Part shown: positions 1 to 11,700 of the stretch, piece after piece
Layout: each line of letters begins with the position of its first letter
How positions within the stretch are numbered: the first letter of the stretch is position 1
DNA from: Megalonaias nervosa
Lineage: Eukaryota > Mollusca > Bivalvia > Unionida > Unionidae
Length of the DNA stretch: 64,000 bases
Assembly (NCBI GenBank): GCA_016617855.1
Contig: JAECUM010006691.1
Coordinates: forward strand, 1 to 64,000
Reading direction: 5' to 3'
The notes under the pieces: model-generated
Databases searched by the model: none
The model's input: only the letters and a program-made list of their open reading frames with translations
Told to the model about the DNA's origin: nothing
Translations under genes and position numbers: made by a program

Positions 1-545
1 TCCAATCCTTGGTACAATTGGATAATGACTTCCGTAAAGGGGACTACTACCAAATTCTAATGGTTGGTACTCCCTGATGATGACTTTCCTACAAAGGACT
101 ACTGAATTCTAATGGCTGGTACTCCCTGATGATGACTTTGCTATGGGGGGCTACTACTGAACTTGAATTCTAAATACAACTGGATAATGACATCTTTAAA
201 GGGGATTACTACCAAACTCTAATGGCTGTTATTCTCTGACAATGGCTTTCCTACAGAGAACTACTAATGAACTCTAATCCTTGGTGCAATAATGACTTTC
301 TTAAAGGGGACTACTGCCAAACTCTGATGGTTGGTACTCCCTGATGATGACTTTCATACAGAGAACCACTGAGCTCTAATGACTGGTACTCCCTGATTGA
401 GACTATCCCATAGGAACTACTACTGAATTCAAAAGCTTGGAACTCCCTGATGGTGACTTTCCCATAGGAACTACTAATGAATTCAAAAGCTTGGAACTCC
501 CTGATAGTGACTTTCCTATAGCAACTACTACAGAACTAAAGCCTG
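1..545. repeat. degenerate ~57-bp tandem repeat
   Basis: About nine diverged copies of a unit containing GGTACTCCCTGATGATGACT, then a CCTA(T/C)AG-like stretch, ACTACT and GAATTCTAATG. The copies differ by substitutions and small indels, so this is an old array. It may continue before position 1. No coding potential. Confidence 0.8.
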
Positions 546-916
546 ATTTAGGACACATATCTTAAGGTAGATGAGAACTTACAGAAAAAGTAGACATACA
601 TATTGATAATTAACACAGTAATGCTGAAAATAAAATTTTTAAAAAAACCCAGGCTTTAATAGGTAAAAAATTCTTATTTATATGACAACTAATGCCCAGA
701 ATACATATTTCTTGAAGTTGAAAAGAAGTGATGTTTAAGAATCCCATAGGAAACATTAAACAAGAAACCTCCAAACTCCAATAAAAACGTAATTTTTCAA
801 GAAATTTACAGCTTTTTATTTTCTAAGAACCAGATCAAGAAATATTCAATGAAACAGCTAGAAATGTGTTCAGGTCCTTAGCATCTGAGGGCCACTAAGA
901 AAATCCCTGCCATTAC
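546..916. other. intron, no feature recognised
   Basis: AT-rich intronic sequence downstream (in gene sense) of the 917-1062 exon. I see no repeat, RNA gene or coding exon in it. Confidence 0.5.
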
Positions 917-1062
917 CTGTTTAATTCCAAGCCAGTCTGCCAGATCTCTGGCATTGGCCAGAGCTGTGGAAAGGCCCACCACTCTAACTGGCTTTTCAGT
1001 GTGGGAGGAGATGAAGTTGGTTCTGGAGACAATCACTTCTAATACAGGACCTCTCTCATCAC
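917..1062 (-). CDS. ASCC3: ASCC3 exon: cassette 2 motif III region
   Basis: Exon of 146 nt, joined as G+GT (Gly) to the previous exon and ending in phase 0 at CAG|GTAATG. It encodes [34 protein letters not shown] and [14 protein letters not shown]. The motif III position reads STA rather than SAT, which is normal for the second cassette of ASCC3. The acceptor TATTATTACAG is formed by the end of an (ATT)n microsatellite. The remaining C-terminal exons are outside the window. Confidence 0.96.
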
Positions 1063-1100
1063 CTGTAATAATAATAATAATAATAATAAAAATAATAATA

Positions 1101-1145
<45 letters not shown>

Positions 1146-4100
1146 AACAATCAAGGTGATTTGTTGAAAACTAGTTTTCCTAATGCCCTAAATTTAATTG
1201 TCTTTGAATTGTGTTAGTAAAACTCAATATTACACTGAGTATTCAGATCAACAATTAAACTTGTAGCAAATCAAAAAATGGCAAATAAGGACACTTAAAT
1301 GTTAATTACATATTTAACAGCAACACAAGTTAGAAAGAGAAATATATTACACTTTTAGTTTTCATTTTTCATAAATCTGTTTAATATGTTTTATCAAACT
1401 TGGATGAGAAATACAATCTCTAGAGAGGTAACAATCACAACCAATCAGATGCAAGAACACTGAATTAATATGCACTGACCTCACTCATAAATGACACTTA
1501 TCATAGATCTTGATGATATAAACCTATTTACCAAGTTTATAAAAAATGAATGAGAAATAAAGAGAAGTTATAAACGCAAGCAAACAGATGCCAATCACCA
1601 CCAACAATATGTGTACATCTCAGTTCTTATAGAGTCTAAGACCATGCTGCAGTGGGTGACAATTCCAATTTTTATTTATTAACCCAGCAAGGATGATGCA
1701 GGAAAAATGGTCTCCAAATTTAACTTATGTTTTCTATGTAAACATTTGGCTATTTGCATGAAATTTCACCTGTTCGACAATACATTTGAGTTCTCTGGGT
1801 TGGTTGGGCTTGGGAATCATCATTCCCTGATAATAATATAAAATCATTTACCAAGTTGGAGAAAAATCTAATCTACAATCAGACTTCAGAATGGTAACAA
1901 GCTCAATGCTCAGCTGTAAGATTTCCTCATAAATATTTGTAGGTCTTGCTCAAATTCATCCAGCATCTTAAGGATATAAGACTATTTAACAAATCTTATT
2001 AAAACCTACTGCTAGTGTTGACAGCATCAGCCAAGCAAATTTAAGATCACTTCAGTTGTATGTGTGACTCTTGCTTGTAAAAGTGTATATATGATATAAA
2101 CCAACTTATCAAGTCTATAAATAAAATCCCATAAAAAATAGTTTTGCAAGAGGCAAAAAGACCTTCAGCTTATCAGATATAGAAAAGGTCTTGCTCATAA
2201 GTAAATCCAATGTGTTGAGGATATTGGCCTATTTATGAGGTTAGATAAAAATCTGGTCAGAAATACCATCTCTTGAGTGGTAAGGTGCTCATGACCACAT
2301 ATAATGTGAGTAGATACCAGTCATAACTATAGTCCTTAGACATACTTATAATACAAGTCTATTAGCAAATTGATCCAAATCAGATCTGCAATCAAGCTGC
2401 TACAGTGTTGACAATCACAGCCAATCAGATACAAGAACACCTCATTAATATGATTGTGTGGATCTTTCTAGCAACTGTACTCATACAAGATCTCAATAAT
2501 ACAAGACTACTTAGCAAGTTTGATCAAAATCAAATCTGAAATACAGCTTCTAGAGTGGTAACAAGCTTGTCCAATTTGATGCAAGGTAACCTCAATATAT
2601 GCGCATCAAATTTGGGTCAAATATTGCTGATACAAACCTTTACTCCAAATCTGGACAAAACTGGATCATAAATATGGTCTCCATAGTTATAACAAGCTAA
2701 GCAAATCAGACACAAGATCATATTGCTAATATGCATGGATGTTGTTCATTATGAAACTTGTCCTGGATCTTGATATACTTCTATTCAAGTTGGATTGAAA
2801 TCAGATCAAATTTATTGCCTCCAGAGTGGTAACAAATGTCTGCAAATCAGATCAAATTTACTGTCCCTAGAGTGGAAACACTGTCTCCAAATCAGATCAA
2901 ATTTATTGTCCTCAGAGTGGTAACAATGTCTGCAAATCAGATCAAATTGATTTCCTCAGAGTGGTAACAATGTCTGCATATCAGATTAAAGTGGCAACAA
3001 TGGCTGCAAATCAGATCAAATTTATGGTCCCCAGAGTGGCAACAATGTCTGCAAATCAAATCAAATTTATTGTCCCCAAAGTGGTAACACTGTCTGCAAA
3101 TCAAATTTATTGTCATCAGAGTGGTAACAATGTCTGCAAATCAGATCAAATTTACTGTCATCAGAGTCGTAACACTGTCTGCAAATCAGATTAAATTTAT
3201 TGTCTACAAAGTGGCAAAATGGATGAAAATCAGATCAAATTTATTGTCTTGAGAGTGGTAACACTGTCTGCAAATCATATCAAATTTATTGTGCCCAGTG
3301 TGGTAACAACGTCTGCAAATCAGATGCAAGTTCTCCTCATTAACACGACTTGTGCAAATCTTGCTCATTATCGAATTTGTCCAAAATCTTGATGATTTAT
3401 GTATATGTTCCAAGTCTGATCAAAACTGGATCAGAAATGTGGCCTCCAGAATGGTAAAAAACAACTGTTGGCAGCAGCACAGAGCATGGCACACAACGGG
3501 CAATGCACAGTGAATGCATGGCCATACCATAATCACACCTAACCTTAAAGTCAGGTCATTTATAATTGTGCTTTAGTTTAAAAGCTCAGGCCTTCCAAAT
3601 GTAAAAATTCTTTAAAAGTTTGTTTTTGAATGGGAGAGGGAAGATAAGCCTTTTGAAATCTTTTGCAAATTTAATCATTTCTGGGGTGGAAATACCAGAA
3701 AAAAATCTAATTTAAGGCTTTAAAATGACCTACATTTTACTGCCCAAATGGAAAGGAATCAAATCTGCCTGGTCCCTGTCAGAACAGTAATGTCCACACA
3801 CTGGATATAACAATGAAGAAAAAAATTATTTCTCCATTTTGGATAATTAGTATGCATAATGTGCAATTTATTCATCTATGAACAATGACCAATCCCTCAG
3901 CTTTTGAGTAATAACAAGTAACATGTAATTATCTTTCAGTGAAGCATTGATGTGTTCCATTGTAAGCTATGTAAAAGACCACAGTCATAAATCTGCAAAC
4001 CATAAATTAACTGCCATTCAACTGAAAGCATTCTTACCAAGAAGATGAATTTCATCGATGACCAAAAGGGCTACAGCCTTCACGTAACTCCTGGTCTGCC

Positions 4101-7100
4101 AGCTACGACTGATACCATCCCACTTCTCTGGAGTGGTCACGATCAAATCTGCATTGGCTACTGCTCGCATGTCTGGAGTTACATCCCCTGTTAACTCCAC
4201 AACTCTGTTTTGAAAATAGTATAGTTCATTTCATTTTTGGATGCAAAAAAAATATTTCTCTCAGAAAGATTTTAAATTCTACATTTAGGATTTAAGCACA
4301 TGTAAATTGTTTACAACTGATTCATTAACACCATGAAATTATGATTTGGAGTGTGTATGATTTGGATTTTTAATGTAGCTTTAAAAAATTTTCAGTCATA
4401 TCACTATGATGTCTGCAGTGTGGCCATTTATAGTGATGTCTAGCACTAGGGCATCATGCCACAGACATGTAGCATGATGTCCCACCCAGTCACATTATTA
4501 AATTTTGAAATTTTTTTCATCAGCATCAGAAACCAGAAATGTGTTCATGGACCACATATGTCTGAAAACTGATCAATTATCATGGGTCTGTAAAACACAA
4601 ATTAACTTGTATCTCTTATCAATTATCATTGGTCTGTAAAACACAAATTAACTTGTATCTCTTATCAGTTATCATGGGTCTGTAAAACACAAATTAACTT
4701 GTATCTCTTGAAACTTTTACTCAAGTATCCTTCAAGCTTACTATGGATTGTAACTGTCCATACTTGCTTACAAGTCCAACTGCAAACTGCACAAACCCAT
4801 GGGTTTTGTGCATGCTTCTCACAAACCCATGTTATAAGGGGAGTCCTGCTTCAGAGTGGGACTACAGTATATGCTTCTCACATACCCATCTTATAAAAGA
4901 AGTCCTGTTTTAGTGTGGGCCTACTGTGTATATTTCTCACAAACCCATGTTAAAGAGTCCAGTGTGCTTCTCACAAACCCACGTTATAAGGAAAGTCCTG
5001 ATTTAGTGTGGGACTAATATATAATATGCTTTTCAGTCAGGTTCCAAAGTGGCATGCTTTGTGACTAGGAATTCAGAATAACTGGATATGTAATTGGGGA
5101 CTAACATACTGTACAGCCAAGTGTTTTATCCAACCTACTTCTTTCCAAGCTTCTGTTCAATCCTGAATTTCCAGTCTTCCATTCTCTCTCTGACCAGGGC
5201 TTTCAAGGGGGCAATATACACTGCCTGTAAACATAGACTGTTAATTATACACTGCCTGTAAACACAGACTGTTAATTATACACTGCCTGTAAACACAGAC
5301 TGTTAATTATACACTGCCTGTAAACAGACTGTTAATTATACACTGCCTGTAAACATAGACTGTTAAATTATACACTGCCTGTAAACATAGACTGTTAATT
5401 ATACACTGCCTGTAAACAGACTGTTAATTATACACTGCCTGTAAACAGACTGTTAATTATACACTGCCTGTTAAAATATAGCATAAAAATACACTGCCTG
5501 TGAACATGTACACATACTGTAAAATATATACTGCCTGTAACATACACACATACTGTAAATTATATACTGCCTGTAACATACACACATGCTAAAAATATGC
5601 ACTACCTGTAACATACACACATACTGAAAAATGTAGTCTGTTAACATACACACATACTGTAAAATATACACTGCCTGTGAACACACACAAATACTGAAGA
5701 ATATAGTCTGTTAACATACACACATACTGAAAAATATACACTGCCTGTGAACATACTCACATGCTGAAAAATATACACTGTCTGTTAACATACACACATG
5801 CTGAAAAATATACACTATCTGTTAACATACACACATGATGTAAAATATACACTGTCTTAACATGCACACATGCTGTAAAATATATACTGCCTGTTGGCAT
5901 ACAATATACACTGTCTGTTAAAATACAATATACACTGTCTATTAACATACAATATACACTGCCTGTTAACATACAATATACACTGCACTGTCTATTAACA
6001 TACAATATACACTGCCTGTTAACATACAATATACACTGCCTGTTAACATACAATATACACTGCCTGTTAACAGACAATATACACTGCCTGTTAACATGCA
6101 ATATACCATGCCTGTTAACATACAATATACTCTGCATGTTAACATACAATATACACTGCCTGTTAACATACAATATATACTGAATGTTAACATACAATAT
6201 ACACTTCCTGTTAACATACAATATACACTGCATGTTAACATACAATATAAACTGTCTGTTAACTAAAGTACATACTGTGAAATCTGGATAATACTGTCAA
6301 TTCATTATAATTTGTGGAGTACCTATTTTCATTGTTGCTACAAATCATAAAAATATCAAGACCCAAAGAACATAATTTTTTTTATGCAAAAAGAGGACCC
6401 TAGCTGAATTTATGACTGAAACGACCAACAAAATTGTCATTTTTCACAAAAGCACAAAAATTAATACCCACAAAAATAAATGAATCCTGAGTAAGCATAA
6501 GAGTAACAATCAGCATATACATTAAACATCAAAGCACACCATTTTAACACACACACACACACACACACACACATTCATTCTATTATTTATCTATTTACTG
6601 CCAGCTTGTTCAGTTACTTCTGATAAATCTTCTTGCTATCTTTTGTTTGTTTGATCAATCAGCTTTATGAAATATGCTATCAGTAAAATCTGGTTGATAA
6701 GGATAAATAAACAGTATACCTCAAACAGTTCTACCTCATTATAATGCCCTTCTTAACATGGTACCAATAGACATAAATTAACATATACCATGATATGAAA
6801 AAAAATGTATTTACATAAATTTAAATTATTGATATACATTTTGACTGGCATTTTGTTTATTCCCTAACACACACACACACATAAACATAATCATCTAATT
6901 TTTCATCATTTTCATGCCGTCATTGTTATGGATCACCAATGACTGGTACTATTTTATGAGGGAGACCCTGAATTGTGATGAATATCACTGTAGAACATAT
7001 CAAAATGAAGCGTAAATGACCTTTACTGTTTTCAACAATAAGTGAATACAACTGATATCTTAATTTTACATTATTATTATTACATTAAAAACTGCTATGA

Positions 7101-8743
7101 ACGACCTCTGCTATGAGCGACCACCTGTCATTTCCGACCATAATCGTAATGCACGGATCGATTTTATTATATAAACGCTCTTTTATAAGCAACCACCTGC
7201 TGAACAAAACCAGCGACTGCGATGTCTTGGCAAAATATGCATTCTGACACTGCTATGAATGACCGCAATGCAAAAATGAGGATAAACTCCACTGACCTTT
7301 ATTTAATCCCTGTAAGAACGACCACTCATACCATTCCAAATTTTAAAAAATTTAAAAAAATAGACTGGCTACCGATGTCTGAATTTGTAAGCTATGCTTA
7401 TGGAGTTTTATAGTTTCTGTCATAAACCAGACTAAAGTATATGTAGATTATTTCCTAGTCTGGTTCCTCACTTTGTATGCTCCCTGTGTTGTTCTCCGCT
7501 ATTTGTATAGGGGTGAGCAACGCAGCGAGCATACAAACCAGGGAACCAGACTAATTATTGCTGCACTTAGCCTGCTTCCCAGCCTTGTCACAGGACCTGG
7601 CATCCCTGTGAATGACTATCTCAAGAACAGACAGACACCACTGACCTATATGTAATCAATTGTTACAACGACCGCTTGATTAGTAACAATTGTTCTGATC
7701 AAAACAAACATAGAAGGAATAATTTTTTAAAAAAAAGGATTGTTGCTACCGGTGACAGATGCTATAGTCCGTAAACCAGGCTAATGTACATGTCACGAAT
7801 TGCCGTTGTGGTGCCAAAGTTGACGTAGTGGTCGCGTATATTGTTTGTCTTTAGAGTTAATCCATATTGCTGGGGGTGAATAAGGTCATTGTCTATTAAA
7901 CCAGCAAAAGAGAATCATTTGTGGGATTCGATTGATAGTGTTCACAACTTGTGATGTTTGTTGTTTTTTCTTTCGATGTTAAGTGATTACATCCCAATCA
8001 CAAAGCTGTCATCTATTCAAGTTGGTGTGACCGGGTTACACACTTTGCTTATAGAGTTAATCCCTGTATGTCCTCTTTGACTGAAGCCATTGACTTTTGT
8101 CTCTGAGTAAATGGTTCTGTTTTTGGATGAGATAATTGTTTCTTTTTATTTCATTAATTGTTAGATATGTAATGCACATGTATAGATTTTTTGTATCTTC
8201 CCACAGCCCAGTCAAAACCGTCTTTACGTTCGATATTACAACTGAGCACTAGTAATTTTAACACCTAGAACCTTAATAACAATGGACGAATCTCCAACTA
8301 AAAAGAGACAAATTTTAAGGCTGGAGAAAATAATTACTGTAACTGAAAGAAGTGAAAAAGAGCAGACCACTTGCAAAAAAGCGGTTTAAATGACTGTAAA
8401 ACAAATTTAGGTTGTTATAAAGGAAAATGAGTAATTCAGAAACGATTTCATATGCTAAAATATGTGATCTTCAAATGTAAATGTGATTTCATGTTTAATG
8501 ATAAAAGTATATCTTTATTGCTATATAATTTTGTTTTAAGATGAATGCATAAAATATTTTAGCAAGAACTATTAATAAAGAATAGAATATATGTACAGTG
8601 AATCTGGTTATTTTTCTTGAAACTGTTCTGAAGCTGGACCTTGGAAAATGGTCTTTTTGTACAAACCTTGTATGAGAGACCACCTGTCTTGAGAGACCGC
8701 TTTTTGGTGGCAGAAGGGGCAGTCTCTCATAACAGGTTTTACT

Positions 8744-8790
<47 letters not shown>

Positions 8791-11700
8791 TGCATTATCA
8801 AATTTTGTTTGGGATATCCATTCTTTTTTACAAAGAAAAATAATTACGTAACTTCTTAATACATGGCAAATAAAACAACTGGTACTGTTTTTTTTTTCCA
8901 AACTGTTTAACAATCTACAAATGTATGCATTTGGAAAAACCAGTCAAGACAACTTTTCTCCAATATTTCAGTTTGACTTTCTCTAAGCCATGAAAATAAA
9001 TGCAAACATGAATACATGTACATGCTAATTCAAGGATTAAAAATGTCAGAAATAAAGTTTTCTACAGATAAGAATAGGCACCAATCTTAAACAATCCTGA
9101 GTACAAGACCTCTTAAACTGACTATGTACAATTTGAACTGCAGTTAATCTGGAAATTCAGTCAGCTATGCTAGTATTACAGTCCATGTCTTGATAACAAT
9201 AAATCCTTCAATTTATCCAAAATCAATTTATTAAAAAAATGCCATTATTTTTACATATGGTATCTTCTGCTTTCTGTTTTTTACCAGCTTCCAAATTTTA
9301 AGTTTCATCATTCATGAATTCAAATCTGCTGAATCCGCACGACAGACTGTACAAGATTTTCTATTCAAGGCAACTTGGCTAATATTGATGAAACCATGCA
9401 AGTAACACCTCAATCTTCTGCCTTACTCAACAGTGTAACATTATCTAGTGATTTGGTTTAAATATATCATGAACTACAAGATTTGATAATTAAACCGTTG
9501 ATCACAGATTTAATTTCATTTCCTCTAAAGCTGATTAAAACATCCTACAATCCATTAAAAGAATGGTATGGTTCTACAAAAGAGATAATTACAACATCCA
9601 ACTATCCTTCAAAAGAACGGTATGGCTCCACAAGAGATGATGAACGTGAGTCACTAGAAGTGTAGTGGATAATTCACATCATGCAACTGTGTGTGTGTGT
9701 GTGTGGAGGGGGGGGATTTAATGGTACATCAGCACAATACTGACTATATGGTGTGATGTTTCAAGCAACACTATTTAACTTTTTAAGAATATATGACCAC
9801 TCAGGTTATACATGTATGTGATACTTTAAGACCAAGCAATAAATATAGTTCTCTACGATGAATTTTCATGTCACACATTGACTGCTAAAACAAAGACTCT
9901 TGAAGCCAATAATTATCACCTAATACTACATGCAAACAACAAAGAAACAGAGTCAATAATATACAAAAAGATGCCAAAGAAACTTTGAACAATAACTTAG
10001 ATACTTGCTTATCCAATTTGTTTGCTTGTACTAGCACTTTATGCTACTTCAGTACAACAGTGGCTACATGGTGCAAACCAAAGATAGATGTTGGAAAAAT
10101 GTAAAATTTAACTGAACAAAAAACCCAGGAAGATAAACCAATCCAGATAAATGTAAAGATGAAGTATAACAAGATAAAATTTAAAACCTAAAATGTTAAA
10201 ATTCTGTAACATTTAGATAAAGTAAAAGATAAAGGTAACACATAAAATCCTTAACACATTGTTAAATTTTTTTTGTATAAACTACATTCCCTTAAAAAGT
10301 CCAAGATTTTTTCAGATGCAACGTCTTAGTCTAGTTTCTTCAAGGACTTAACATTAAAACAATACTTCAGTCACACAGGGTGGAAATCGACACACTCAAC
10401 TTGAATGTATTCCACTGTGTATCCATTATGCAACAGGCATAGTAATACCTCATCTCTCTGATCTGTCCTAAAAGAGAAGTACCTTTCTCCAATAGTGGGC
10501 TGGATGTTCTTATGTTTGTCTGTGGAATTTTCATCATCTGGTCCTGCTGAAGTGTCATGGTTTGATCAAGAGAGTCTTGTAACACTCTGAAGTGTCATGG
10601 TTTGATCAAGAGAGTCTTGTAACACTCTGAAGTGTCATGGTTTGATCAAGAGAGTCTTGTAACCCTCTGAAGTGTCATGGTTTGATCAAGAGAGTCTTGT
10701 AACACTCTGAAGTGTCATGGTTTGATCAAGAGAGTCTTGTAACACTCTGAAGTGTCATGGTTTGATCAAGAGAGTCTTGTAACCCTCTGAAGTGTCATGG
10801 TTTGATCAAGAGAGTCTTGTAACACTCTGAAGTGTCATGGTTTGATCAAGAGAGTCTTGTAACACTCTGAAGTGTCATGGTTTGATCAAGAGAGTCTTGT
10901 AACACTCTGAAGTGTCATGGTTTGATCAAGAGAGTCTTGTAACACTCTGAAGTGTCATAGTTTGATCAAGAGAGTCTTGTAACACTCTGAAGTGTCATGG
11001 TTTGATCAAGAGAGTCTTGTAACATTCTGAAGTGTCATGGTTTGATCAAGAGAGTTTTGTAACACTCTGAAGTGTCATGGTTTGATCAAGAGAGTCTTGT
11101 AACACTCTGAAGTGTCATGGTTTGATCAAGAGAGTCTTGTAACACTCTAAAGTGTCATGGTTTGATCAAGAGAGTCTTGTAACACTGAAGTGTCATGGTT
11201 TGATCAAGAGAGTCTTGTAACACTCTGGGAGTAAAAGGTTTATTCTTTAGCATTAGCCAATTTGAAATTTAGAAAACAATTTTCTTTCAGGCTTTTGACA
11301 CAGATGTTTCTCTTGTGTGGAGTTTTTTTGAGAATGTTTTGGCCCATGTAACTGATCATAAATTGAATACAAATTTATAATGGAAACTTGTAAAAACAAT
11401 CAACAATGTTTCATCTTCTAATTCTGCCACTTTAAACTTTCGATTCAACTTCCTTACAAATCAAGAAGATGATGTTTTAAATTACCTTTTTTGTTCCATT
11501 TCTTCTTTGAACAACTCAAACAAAGAAATCCTCTCACTTCAACCTTGTACAAACTCTAAGCCTCAATAGTTTCTTCTACAATCTCTATTTTGCAAAGAAA
11601 TAATTCCTGACAATATAAGTATTGAATATTATTTTATTAAACAGCAACAGACTCACAATTTCAAAACCCTCACTCACTCCTTTACAGTACGTGTGTGTGT

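Larger units (their letters stand above)
7083..8744 (+). mobile_element. pogo-like non-autonomous DNA transposon, copy A
   Basis: An element of about 1.66 kb flanked by TA on both sides (7081-7082, 8745-8746). The ends are imperfect inverted repeats: left CATTAAAAACTGCTATGAAC, right (reverse complement) CAGTAAAACCTGTTATGAGA, both running on into gACCac-type repeats. A reverse-oriented second copy lies at 55595-57230. TA target and CAGTAAAACC-type ends fit the Tc1/mariner-pogo group. Only the start of a possible transposase remains (8282-8389), so this looks like an internally deleted derivative. Confidence 0.8.

Noticed and set aside
878..1217. Open frames on both strands with long runs of Ile or Asn
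   Set aside because: They are translations of the (AAT)n(ATT)n microsatellite joined to the ASCC3 exon or its antisense.
2961..3194. Repetitive ANQIKF frame
   Set aside because: By-product of the 45-bp minisatellite; no start context or conservation signal.
5757..6245. 162-residue frame with an 8-residue repeat ([12 protein letters not shown])
   Set aside because: The 24-bp unit is a multiple of three, so the frame is a by-product of the tandem array; the same DNA is explained by copied splice acceptor sequence.
8608..8913. Frame with poly-Asn across the right end of transposon copy A
   Set aside because: Translation of the (ATT)n run joined to transposon end; not a gene.
10547..11226. Possible CRISPR array (regular 40-bp repeats)
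   Set aside because: There are no unique spacers; the units are contiguous and the genome is eukaryotic. It is a satellite.
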